A stretch of 64,000 nucleotides of DNA from Knoxdaviesia capensis. Taxonomy: Eukaryota; Ascomycota; Sordariomycetes; Microascales; Gondwanamycetaceae. Shown here piece after piece: positions 49,146-59,646 of the stretch; the stretch's first letter is position 1, and every line of letters starts with the position of its first letter. Below the pieces are notes generated by a model that was given only the letters and a program-made list of their open reading frames with translations, was not told the DNA's origin and ran no database searches. The position numbers and the translations under genes are program-made. The DNA is taken from positions 1,172,151 to 1,236,150 of the forward strand of contig LNGK01000007.1 of assembly GCA_001510575.1 (NCBI GenBank). The letters are read 5' to 3'.

Positions 49146-49277
49146 CCTAGGTCTATCCTAGGAATAGGGTTAGACCCTCAATATCTATATCCCTAGATAA
49201 GCCTATATATATTTTTTCCGTAACATTACTTAGGGATATTATATAGTTTAATCCTATTCCTAGTTAGGAGCTTTCCT
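49146..49277. repeat. Small palindromic repeat (MITE-like) at island edge
   Basis: Outer arms CTAGGAATAGGGTTAGAC (49155-49172) and the complement of TAGTTTAATCCTATTCCTAG pair with a few transition-type mismatches. Inner arms ATATCCCTAGATAA and TTACTTAGGGATAT also pair. The whole could fold into one hairpin about 130 bp long. It lies 70 bp before the ELP4 start codon. It could be a MITE remnant or a chance palindrome; target duplications were not found. Confidence 0.45.
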
Positions 49278-49347
49278 CTGGTCCTCTTTATTAGGTTTCA
49301 ATTTTCATTATACTATCTATAACCACATTTTTCTTCACTGCGATAAC

Positions 49348-50523
49348 ATGTCCTTCCACAAGAAACATGTTGTGCTAGCCGGAAGCAACCACCACCGTCA
49401 TGAACCGGCCAAGCTGGGCCATGCTTTACCTGGGACCAGACCGTCTCCACTTGATGGCAGCCAAACCATCTCTTCAGGAACACCCTCCATGGACGAAACC
49501 CTCGGCAGACATGCAGGGTTACGTGTTGGATCATGCCTCCTCATAGAAGAAAACGGCACAAGTGACTTCAGTGGACTTCTACTTCGGAATTTTGCAGCAG
49601 AGGGCCTTGCGCACGGAAACCATCTTCACTTGATTGGCGTTGCGTATCCGTGGGTAAATTCCTTACCAGCCGTTATTCCCAATGGCGACCAGAATTATGC
49701 ACATGCCACATCGCAATCGTCGAAGGAAGGACTCAAGATTGCTTGGCGATATGAAAAGCTACACAGATCCGACAAAACCAGCAAATCTTGTGAGTGTTAA
49801 GTTGATTGATATATTGGGAGTTGAGACTAATGCATCGTCGATACAGCCCCTTCAGTCCACACTCGATCAGATCCCTTTCCGCATACGTTTGACTTAAGTA
49901 AAAGAATGGACATTGGCCCGGCCAGACACTTAATTCATTCATACCCATCGCGGGATGCTGGAGATGGAGGCGTTCCAAATTCTGGGCGTGTTGGAGGATC
50001 AGGAGCCGCCATGGAGATATCAACGGCACTGGAAGAGAAGATACGGACCTCGACCCCGAGAGCAGTTCACCGAATAGTCCTGCCGTCTTTATTCTCGGAA
50101 AATCTTGATCCTCGAAATTTCCCCGACGCCCCAGAAATGCTTCAGCTACTACATGGAATCCGAAGTATCCTGCGAAAGTATCCGAATGAGGTTGTGGCTA
50201 TGGTTACCCTCCCATTAAGTATATACCCTCGGCAAACAGGAGTGACTCGATGGATTGAGCTGCTATGTGATGGTGTATTTGAACTTGTCAGTTGGGATAA
50301 ACCCTGGGTTGAATCTGATAGCAAGTCGAACCAGGGACATATCATAATCCACCAGTTCCCTATAGGGCATGATAAAGAGGGGGAGGTATCTGAAAGAGGC
50401 TGGGAGGAAAACCTAGGGTTTATATTAAGTAAGTCTAAGGGTATAATTATCGCTCCTTCCAGTCTACCCCCACTTTTAGGTGAGAGCAATGAAGGACAGG
50501 GATCTGGAACAATAGAATTTTAA
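49348..50523 (+). CDS. elp4: Elongator complex subunit Elp4
   Basis: Two exons, 49348-49789 and 49847-50523, with a 57-nt intron (donor GTGAGT, acceptor GATACAG). They encode 372 residues. The N-terminus (LPGTRPSPLDG, then SSGTPSMDETLGRHAGLRVG, SCLLIEENGTSDFSGLLLRN) is the PAXNEB/Elp4 signature. The splice joins LKIAWRYEKL to PFPHTFDLSKRMDIG, both conserved in the family. Elp4 forms the Elp456 RecA-like hexameric ring, which helps Elongator modify wobble uridine in tRNA. It is the first intact gene right of the transposon island, and its promoter is squeezed into about 200 bp next to it. Identification is firm; the reading frame looks intact despite the neighbourhood. Confidence 0.93.
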
Positions 50524-50799
50524 GAGAGAAAAATGTTCTTTTTCCTAAAAGCAATGTAATATAACATGCATGGGCCAATGCATCCAGTCTTAGAGGGGTT
50601 AGTTAACCTTAAGACTACATACACCAACCTACCTATCAATGTTGCATCCTATCAGTGTTGCATACTTGAATGGTCTGATTTGTGGTACACGTTGAAGAAA
50701 GATTGACTTGAATCAGCTATTTGAGACAACTTATAACTATAGGGCTGTCTATGTCATATTTTTTCTTTCCTTATATCCATTTCTTTCCCTAATAACTTA

Positions 50800-51825
50800 A
50801 TGCGGATATTCTCACGACATACACTTTTCCTAGCTCAGCGCTCTATTCAGACGACTTGCCTTAGAAACATGACTGACATGGTGGAGGCTGCTAAACGGAC
50901 CGCGGCGTTTCGAGCCGTTGATGACCACTTGGACAAGTCTCACAAGTTTGTTGGAATTGGATCCGGCAGCACCGTGGTGTATGTTGTTGAAGCAATTGCC
51001 GCCAAAGGCCCTGACTTTCATTCTTCCATGGTGTTCGTTCCAACGGGGAGCCAGTCAAAAGCCCTCATTCGTGCAGCAAATCTCACTCCATGCAATCTGC
51101 CCGATCGTCCAGTGGATTCAACCGGCCGACCTGTGGCTCTTGACGTTGCCTTCGACGGAGCAGATGAAGTGGATGCCGACTTGAATTGTATTAAGGGTGG
51201 AGGTGCCTGTCTTCTTCAGGAGAAAGGAGTGGCCATCCAGGCAAAGAAGTTTATTGTTGTTGCAGGTCAGTTTTACTCATATCCCCCCATATCTCATATC
51301 TCGCATCGAGTGTATTTGATTTTGGTTTAGCTCACCAGTTTCTCGAAACTAACCGTGGCACTCTCATAAAAATTAGACTACCGGAAGATATCCGAGAGGC
51401 TGTGCGTCAACTGGAAAGCAGGAATTCCTATTGAGGTTGACCCATTTTTTGCACCTGATTTGCTGTTTGACCTGATTGAAATGGGTTCTATTAACCCCAA
51501 AATTCGACAGGGCTTGCCAGCTAAAGCGGGAGAGTGTGTCACGGACAATGGAAACTGGATCATTGATGCACCATTTCCCCCACTTCTCCTGCCCCAGGAC
51601 ATCACTCCAGAAATCACAGGAGAAGGCAAAGGCGGGCAATGGGCAGTTGGATCTCTTGCTACTGCACTCAAGGCACTTGAAGGTGTTGTTGAAGTGGGTA
51701 TCTTCTATGGAATCAATGGACTACAGGCTCACAGTCTTGGCCGCCGGCGAGCCCAGAAGCCAATTGCTGCTTACTTTGGAATGAAGGATGGCACAGTATC
51801 TAAGAGAGAGAGCTCTCTTGCCTAG
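50800..51825 (+). CDS. rki1: Ribose-5-phosphate isomerase A
   Basis: Two exons, 50800-51265 and 51377-51825, with a 111-nt intron (branch CTAAC, acceptor AATTAG). They encode 304 residues. It interconverts ribose-5-phosphate and ribulose-5-phosphate in the non-oxidative pentose phosphate pathway. Visible motifs are GSGST (54-58), DGADEVD (119-125, catalytic Asp), KGGGACLLQEK (132-142, catalytic Glu and Lys) and, after the intron, the DYRKISERLC segment. The first 22 residues (RIFSRHTLFLAQRSIQTTCLR) are basic and Ser/Thr-rich like a mitochondrial presequence. A second in-frame ATG at 50869 would start the normal cytosolic form, so either start could be used. Confidence 0.93.
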
Positions 51826-53343
51826 CTCTAGCTTGTTCATGACGTGTTCTTGCATATAGAAATTCCTGATATATATTGATACAAACACAAGATTGAGAGG
51901 CTAAACCTTGAACTACTAGCTGATGGTTGACACGACTAAATCTTAGATAACGCCTGAGCATAGAAGAGGAGTGTAACTCCCTCGTGTTATGCTTGATATG
52001 CAAGGAGCCTGCCTCAGTACCAGTATCTTAGCATCTGGACATGGGCTTGCTCCGGGGGTATAGCTCCTTAACCCCGGGTCAATCTGGGCAATGTTACTTC
52101 TGGGCTATAGAGGCAAGTCAATGAGAGAAAACAGGGGCTGTGAGTGTAATCTATAAACCAACTGGTTAGTCAAAGCTAATAGGAATTGACTCCAAACAGA
52201 TGCCAGAAGAATGTCATTTTATCAGAATAACCGGTTTAACTCAGCCTGTCTTCCGGTCTGCAAACCAGATAATGTCCAGAACGGTCAGTATTCAGAAGCA
52301 GACACTGCAGTCAAATTAATCTTCCTAGTAGGAAGAGACTTCACAACCCATCATTGAGCTCAGCATCTAGGGTGCGAAAGGATGACTGGGAGTAACATGT
52401 ATCGTGGAATGGATAAACTTGTATCATCATAGGAAATTCAGCCAGTAGTGTTGCTGGTTCTCACAACGTAAATGTGGACATGTGCAAGAGTGACGAGGGA
52501 ACCCTACAGATGCGTAGATAGTAAATCGTTAGTTCGTGAACATCAGCTATCAGAATGAAATACATAGGGGTATATTGTGTGTGTAGTCAGATAAAATCAA
52601 ATGGATAATGACTCTTCATGATATTCAGAAGCAGAACTGGAAATAGTGTATCATCTTCAACAAGAAAAACAAATAGGAGGACACGAAACAGGAGCTCTAG
52701 AGGAAGGGACTTACCACCTAGTTTAACCTGCCATATAGGAAATATTAGCAGTAAGAGTCATTTGTTCTATATAGAACCAGCTAAGTGCTATAAAACTAAA
52801 TAAAGAAGCCATATGTTAGCAGATCAAATTAGAATGAGCAGTAATGATATAAAGATATCAGGTTCTCAAGTCAGATGGTAGTGCATGTTTATTCAATCAA
52901 TCAGTAGTCATGAAACAATGTGGAATTAGGTTGCATCATAAGAGGGAGTTAGGAGATAAAGTTAAAGAGGATGAGACACTCACTATATACCTGATTGAAG
53001 ATTCTTTCTATCATCAAGATGGATGGAGATGAGAACTTTTTTTATTGAAATTTATGCCAGAAGAAGAAGGGGATATGGGGTGTGACTTTCTCAAAGGTAA
53101 TTTTTATAGGTTTCTTTGTGGATGTTGCCAATGGCCCGAACTTTAGCCAAATTTGTTTTTTCCTTCACCGCCTAAAAAACCCCCGGCACCAAATAGACAG
53201 CAGCTATCACATGTTGTCTGGTATATATGAGTATAACCAGACAAATAACTGATTCCTCATATTTTCTTCTTTAACTTTTCTGTCCCCTCAACTAACTTCT
53301 CCCCTGGCTCAGATATCGAGCAGTGGTCTCATTCAATTACAGT
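51826..53343. other. Intergenic, 1.5 kb, no gene recognised
   Basis: Normal composition with no convincing coding frame. A short frame at 52618-52803 has no recognisable protein. An inverted repeat TGTCTGGT/ACCAGACA (53215-53222 and 53236-53243) with TATA-like loop sequence lies about 100 bp before the MTR3 ATG and may belong to its promoter. No tRNA found. Confidence 0.5.
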
Positions 53344-54251
53344 ATGACTGATAGACGGAGGGTCAATGGGCCAATTGCTGGCACCAGCCCGCCACTCTTC
53401 GCTCCGGCAAACAATATCTTGACCCGAGCACGAGCCCGCCCTGATAGTGCAGTCAGACCGATGTGTATGTGTATTTCAGATGCTACACTCAACCTGACTT
53501 GTGTGAATATGGATACTGATCATTGATTTCTGCAAATATAGTCCTGAAGACGGGTATAACTCCCTCCGCATCTGGGTCTGCATATCTCGAAGTGGCATCT
53601 TCCCCAGGCCACAAGGGAGGAATGAAGTTAGTATGCACGGTTCATGGACCCAGAACGCTCCCCAGATCTGCACCGTTCTCTCCCCATTTGGTTCTATCTG
53701 CACATGTCAAATGTGCACCGTTTGCAACGCGGCTGCGGCGTGGATATCTCAGGGATTCGGCCGAACGTGATATGGCAGTTCATCTGGAGGCTGCTTTAAG
53801 AGGTGCCATTATCGCCGATCGATGGCCGAAGAGTGGCGTTGACGTGATAGTGACCATCGTTGAAGGTGACGATGATCACATCTTTCACCCCAAAGGTGGG
53901 GAATGGCACTTGATGACACTCCTTGGGGGCTGCATAACAGTGGCGGCTGCTGCTCTGGCAGACTCCGGGATTGATTGTGTTGACATCGCAGTTGGCGGAG
54001 TTGCGGCTGTTGTCCGTGACGAGGATGTGTTGAAGGTTGTCCTCGATCCAGTTCCTTCTGAACATTCGGAAATACTTGCTGCCTGCTGTGTGGGCTTCCT
54101 TCCAACACGTAATGAGATTTCAGACATATGGGTTAAGGGCAATATCTTTGCATGCCAGACTATAGATCAGGGCAGCCTGATTAGTATGGCTCTTAGAGCT
54201 AGCAAAGCTTCTCAGATGTCATTAGCTTCGAGTATTATAGCATTAATATAA
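53344..54251 (+). CDS. mtr3: Exosome complex subunit Mtr3 (RNase PH fold, EXOSC6)
   Basis: Two exons, 53344-53464 and 53542-54251, with a 77-nt intron (donor GTATGT, acceptor AATATAG). They encode 276 residues. It opens MTDRRRVNGP, like the DRRR-x-x-GP start of Mtr3. It then has TGITPSASGSAYLE, VHGPRTLPRS and CAPFATRLRRGY, matching the EXOSC6 pattern, and ALADSGIDCVDIAVG. Mtr3 pairs with Rrp42 in the six-subunit ring of the RNA exosome and is catalytically inactive in eukaryotes. The start is the ATG at 53344; the frame extends upstream only by a GTG. The closest alternatives are Rrp46 and Rrp41, but the N-terminal motif favours Mtr3. Confidence 0.86.
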
Positions 54252-54640
54252 ATCATGTTATAAAGAGATTGAAAAGTCTTATATCTATAGGATAATACTA
54301 TTTTTATAATATATAATATATTAAAAGAATTTTATTAAACTATATATATATATATATAATTTATAAAATATAAATTTTTATTAAAAATAAATAGTTATAT
54401 ATATATATATATAGAAAGGAGTATAATATTATATAATATATTATTATCTTCTATCCTATGATATTAAAATATGATTAAGCTTAATAAGAAAAAATGCCTT
54501 TTCCTTATATAATATAGTACTTACAGAGCACTGATATATATAGCTTAGGTAGAAAGGCAATAATAAAGTTCGAAGAGATGAATTGATATTATTATGATAC
54601 TTGCCAACTACATCGTTTCTGTTATCACAAATTTCAAACC
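54252..54640. other. AT-rich intergenic patch with palindromic arms
   Basis: About 54255-54480 is very AT-rich. It is bounded by ATCTATAGGATAATACTA (54281-54298) and by TTATCTTCTATCCTATGAT on the far side (about 54443-54462), which pair imperfectly. It may be a small RIP-altered MITE. The rest is ECM14 promoter. Confidence 0.45.
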
Positions 54641-56458
54641 ATGCGTTTCATATATTTGGCAGTGGCTGTTGTAGCTTTCTTGAACCAACAGACCTTAGCA
54701 GCTACAAATTCAAGATATTTACACCCGATTCCTCCTCATGGAGCGCCACTCAATACGACCAAGAGCATCCGGGAGACCGCCCGGAGTGATGGAGGCGGGC
54801 CAAGTCCGACATTCCCCTGGCTTTTGTGGCTCCGAGATTCAGTCATAGAGGCTTTATTTGGACAACCAACATCATCATCACCGAGCCGTTCGCATGACAG
54901 ACTGAGTCGAGATGTTATGAAGAAGTTTGACGGTCAGGTGGTCCTTCGGTTCTCTATTTCCAGTCGGCATGAGGCTACCGCAATCGCCGATGTTGTGTCA
55001 AGCCTTCTTCTGGATGTGTGGACATTCACGGATGAGTTTATCGACATAAGAATCCCCGCGGTCGATATAAAACCACTCCTGGATCTGCTCCCGCCCACGA
55101 TGCGTGCTTCATACTTGACATTGATATCCAATCTCGGCAAGATGGCTCTCGACACATACCCAACAGAGGTGGCATACCAGGAGCGCACGGGTCTTTCCGA
55201 TAATGTTGAATCCCGGAAGGGAGCAACGTTGAGCATACAAGACAATATTTTCTTTCAAGACTATCAGCCTCTACCAGTTGCGTCCCCCCCCCCAAAATAT
55301 GATACATACACACCGAACAAGACTGACTGGCTTGCCATTGCTCCTAACCAATAGGTTATTACTCAATGGATGAAACTGCTTGAAGCAATGTTTCCGTCCC
55401 TCGTTAACATTTCTTCTATCGGAAAGTCATATGAGGGTCGTGATATAACTGCCCTCCGACTGGGGGATTCGTCTCGTGCTAACCCTAAATCACCGCGCAA
55501 GACACTGTTGATAGTGGGGGGGATGCATGCCCGGGAGTGGATCTCAACGACAACAGTTAACTATATTGCGTGGTCGTTCATTACGCTTTTCAACCAAGAC
55601 CCTGTCATTACGAAGTTTCTTGAGCACTTCGACATTGTATTCATCCCGACTGCCAATCCAGACGGCTTCGACTATACGTGGTCTGTCGATCGTTTGTGGC
55701 GAAAATCAAGGCAGAGCACTGGCCTTCGCTTTTGCCCGGGGCTGGATCTTGATAGAACCTTTGGGTTTGAATGGGATGGGTCAGCCTCCCGAAGTGACCC
55801 ATGCTCGGAGAGTTACGGTGGTGACATGCCTTTTGAGGCTGTTGAAGCGGCTGCTCTTGCCGACTGGGCTAAGATGCAAACGCTTGCGAAAGCGCGCAAG
55901 TTTGTCGGGCTGGTTGATCTTCACTCATATTCGCAGCAGATATTGTTCCCATTCTCATATACCTGCTCCGTCGATCCTCCGAACCTTGAGAACCTGGAAG
56001 AACTTGCAGCAGGACTTGCAAAAGCCATTAGACTGTCAAGTGGTGAGACTTACTCGGTAGCTTCAGCATGCGCGGGAGCGACATGGACGGGCCAATCCAC
56101 GACAGATGACACCAGAGCGCGGGTCCGTCCTCGTGTTGAAACAGGTGGAGGTTCAGCAATCGACTGGTTTTATCATGAGCTCGGTGCGCACTTCAGCTAT
56201 CAAATCAAGCTTCGTGATACTGGAGGATATGGATTCCTTGTTCCAAAGGAATACATAGTACCTACCGGAGAGGAAATTGTCGGAGCTATCAAATACCTAG
56301 GTGATTTTCTTTTGGGTAATAATGGCATTGAGAAGGCCATAGACGCCACGGACTCTGGCGAAGGTGGCGTGGATGATCCTCGAATACAGTTGGGTAGCCT
56401 GGGGCCGGTAGCTGCGTCCGAACAAGATGTTCTTGCAGACGGTGGAGAAGAGCTATAA
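54641..56458 (+). CDS. ecm14: Secreted M14 carboxypeptidase-like pseudoenzyme Ecm14
   Basis: Two exons, 54641-55276 and 55355-56458, with a 78-nt intron (donor GTTGCG, branch CTAAC, acceptor CAATAG). They encode 579 residues, close to fungal Ecm14. The signal peptide is residues 1-20 (MRFIYLAVAVVAFLNQQTLA), followed by a prodomain (to about 200) and the M14 fold. Zinc ligands are present: His270 and Glu273 (GGMHAREW) and His402 (DLHSYSQQ). Lys497 (YQIKLRDTGGYGF) replaces the catalytic Glu, and Asp345-Arg346 replaces the usual Asn-Arg, so it should not hydrolyse peptides, as reported for Ecm14 proteins. The role is in cell-wall or extracellular function by analogy. The in-frame TAG at 55352 is removed by the intron, whose splicing gives DYQPLPVITQWMKLL, as in relatives. 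Confidence 0.9.
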
Positions 56459-57006
56459 CCAACTGCTTGGCTGGAATAATTGTGTTTTGGCTGATGCTAG
56501 ATCACAGCGGTCCGTCCCTCTTCCTATGGTAGATTTATCTTTCCCCTTGCTTGGGGAGCTTTTTTTTGGTATCTGTTTGCGGGCATCGGTGATAGACACG
56601 GGCTTGGTACTTGATTCTCGGGCTTGGCTCTTCTGGTTCTTATTCTGAAGTGAATTTAGGTTGGTATGTGGCGTTTTTGGATGTGTGTTGTAAAATAGTC
56701 ATACTGGGTCGGGTTTTTTGTTCTTATTGTCATTTTTATAAAAGGGGGCAAAAGTACTAAGTGCAATTGGGGATGAGAGTGATGCTTTCCATGTAGTTAT
56801 AAATTTACGACTACATCTTCTCTCTTTGTAACTTAGTCATAGATGTTTCAGAACTCCCAAGTATTCCCAATTGCCTAATTGCGCAAACAAGATAAGTTTA
56901 TTCATATGAGATTAATCGCACAGCATGATTGATGTAACGAGGACGCGACCTGTGTGTACTTACACCAAGCGCACCGAGACTTCCTAGCAGTGTTTCCCCC
57001 CCCTAT
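56459..57006. other. Convergent 3' intergenic region
   Basis: This lies between the stops of ECM14 and the MAPEG gene. Composition is normal with some T-rich runs. No gene seen. Confidence 0.5.
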
Positions 57007-57680
57007 TTACTGACCGAGGGCAAACATGGCCGCAGTGTAAATGGACATGAGGATCATAGGATACAGGGAAAGGCCCGAAACGAGAGCACCGCTACAGAAG
57101 GGAAAGTCAGCAGAAATAATCAGAGGGATGGCATTGGAAAGGGGTACTAACATGTTACGGCCCTCAGGGCCTCCGGAAATGTATCCGATAGCATACCCCA
57201 GACGGCCCAGGCACCAGGTGGCTCCCATGATAGGTGCGGCGGTGGGGAAGCGCAAGCCAGAGATGAGAATAGATACGATGAAAGACGGGAGGTTCTCCAA
57301 GAAGTTGGAATGGGCCCGTTGGGCTATTTGCATGGATTGGGACACTGATTAGTACAGTATATTCTCGCGGGACCTCCAGCGTAAGAAATGATCATACCGC
57401 AATTGAAAGCAAAAGCCTTAGAATCCTGCTTCGCGAGCTCATCGCTTGCGTAGGCATTAGGATACCGAATACCAGCGGCTTTACGCCTGCCTCCGACCAG
57501 AAGGCTAAGCACCATGTTTACCATGGCGGTAGACGAAACCACCAGGAGCACATAGCTGATGCGTTTACCGATGTTAGTGACACGAGCAATACTTATATCT
57601 CTGACGAGATAAGATGGGGAGATTGGCTCATTTTTAACGTACCGATACTCCTGCGGAAGGTGGATTATAAACGAGTCCAT
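57007..57680 (-). CDS. Microsomal glutathione S-transferase 3-like MAPEG protein
   Basis: Four minus-strand exons: 57680-57643, 57555-57398, 57323-57152 and 57091-57007 (introns 87, 74 and 60 nt). They encode 150 residues, the normal MGST3 size. The start MDSFIIHLPQEYRYVLLVVS resembles the MGST3 opening. A hydrophobic first helix follows, then RKAAGIRYPNAYA, FNCAQRAHSNFLENLPSF (the MAPEG signature with N-x-x-Q-R-x-H-x-N) and later membrane helices with GLRFPTAAPIMGA and LGRLGYAIGY. MAPEG proteins sit in the ER membrane and conjugate or reduce lipid hydroperoxides with glutathione. The exact activity is inferred. An alternative in-frame ATG at 57710 would add 10 residues. Confidence 0.9.
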
Positions 57681-59646
57681 GACTAGAAATTGTGAACTTG
57701 AGCTTGGCATGCATGAGTATAAGAAAGTGCCTGCATCGCCATCGATCGATCTATGAAACCTTCCCCCAAAGAAGCGATTTCATTGAATTTCGTTTGGCTA
57801 GGGAAAGGGGAAAAGAAAACACGCACCTGTGACGGGTTACATATGTGTGCCTTTGGGAGAGGGACGGAAGAAGGATTAGGCAAAAGCAACCGACGAGAAT
57901 GTTTGGCTCGACGATTTTCACGATACTCAAAAAGGAGACAGGGAAATGAAACAAGTCAAAAGGTTTTTCGTGTAGAATTTAACAACATTATGTCTTTTAA
58001 ACTGGTGGAGAAGAACCGGACCACAAAATCCGAAGGGCCTTCTTCCCAAACTTTAAACTCCGGTCAAAGGCAAACAGGGACTTTCCGCAGCGGTGATCAG
58101 GGGAGCTTTGCTGTTGGGTTGCACCTGGACCACAGTCTAACAGCTGGAAACTCCGCCATGTGGGAGATGGCTTTAGTGCTGGAAGCCAGGTAGAACCCGT
58201 TATAGCTCGAAAACACTGGGGGGGTGGGGGGTTTGTTGTTGTTCAAGTCCGCCACTCCCCGATGAAGATTGGCGATTCCAAGTGAGTTCCGACTGTTCAC
58301 ATGAGAGCCTATCTACCTATTTGGTAATCGGTAGGAACACTAGGCTTTATTGATGCCAATAACGTGATGCTGGAGGGCAATGGCGGAGAACGTGCGGGGG
58401 ATCCTCACTCACCTCCAGACTCGGAGACATGACGACGTATCTAGATACTGCCTGGAAATTGAGTCTATTTGAAGAAGGGCAAGCCTGCGATTCTTTTGTT
58501 GATTTGGGTTCTGCGGCGGGGCACAACAACGCTGGCCACCAAGGTGAATACCTGCCGGCAAAAGTCACCCGCAGTTCTTGGTGGCGTTCGACGCTGTGCC
58601 CCTCCCCTCGTGCCGGCCAGAGCAGAAAACGGGTCGCGAAACATACATCCACTGATGGATCAATAGGTGGAATGTTGCCCGAATTGGCATGATACAAAAA
58701 ACCCACCCAAACCCCCCCCATTTCTGCCCATTTCTGTCACGTTGAGTGCGCCTGTGCCTCAACCAACAAGATTAGCGAGAGATCTCAGCTGGCCCAGGAG
58801 GCTCTAGGAGGATGGAATAACAAATAAGCACCAGAGAAAGGGGGTAAGGAGAAACAAAAGGAAAACCAGACGGAAAGTGTGATATGTGGGATGTGAAATG
58901 CGGACGATACCATGAAGAATGAAAGAAATGCGTACTATCATACCTATCGATTGTTGCATGTATCCATGGCTGATGCAAGAAATTCCGATTCCAAATGCAG
59001 GAAAAGAAAAATAAATGAGAAGGGAAAGAGAAAACTTGGTCATGGAGGATGCGCTGCGAAACATTATGTTATATACTCATGATCGGCTGTCAGCTTGAAC
59101 GAGCCATCAAATCTCATCAGAACCGTGTGGATTGCACCATCCCACACCTAACTCGGTAATCTCGTATATTACAAATGCGAAGCTTCGTACTCAGAACACA
59201 AGCCATCCAAGGCTATTCAAGCCTGAAGTTCCACCTGCAAGAGATCCGATTGCCTACGGGGTATGTATGAACATTTCGTACTGTCGGTATGTATTCTCCG
59301 GCTGACTTATCCTTCTTGTAGGAAAGTAATTGCACTCGCCTACCCAACAGCCAGGTCGGTTAATCACTGAATTCGCATGAAAGATTTTATGGGAATGAGG
59401 ACGTAAAGGCGGATTCTTGTAAAGTACTCGTAGTCTTGCTTCACGGCAAGAATGGAAGGGGGAAAAAACACCACTCGGGAGAAGGAGAAGCTATTTGATA
59501 CAAGATAATGGTACATACATACATGCGTATCAGCGAGCACTCCCCCTCTCTCTCTGCATAGTGAAAACTGGAAATCGTGTGTTGCCCTCATGCGCCAGCC
59601 AGACGAGAGAGACTCAGGAGAAGATGCACCGTAGAAGATAAGACAG
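57681..59646. other. Intergenic, about 2 kb, no gene recognised
   Basis: This lies between the MAPEG start and the TFIIE alpha stop, both on the minus strand. Several frames of 60-150 codons occur on both strands and overlap one another, but none resembles a protein or shows clear splice structure. A G-rich run lies at 58219-58230. It probably holds the MAPEG promoter and leader and the TFIIE 3' UTR. An unannotated noncoding RNA cannot be excluded. Confidence 0.45.

Noticed and set aside
53323..53343. Upstream start for MTR3
   Set aside because: That codon is GTG; the ATG at 53344 gives the family's typical DRRR start.
55352..55354. In-frame TAG splitting ECM14, suggesting a pseudogene
   Set aside because: A 78-nt intron ending exactly at this TAG restores the conserved join DYQPLP-VITQWMKLL, and the remaining frame is fully open.
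57753..58721. Overlapping open frames of 87-146 codons on both strands
   Set aside because: They overlap each other on opposite strands, show no family resemblance or splice structure, and are low-complexity. Probably chance frames in intergenic DNA.
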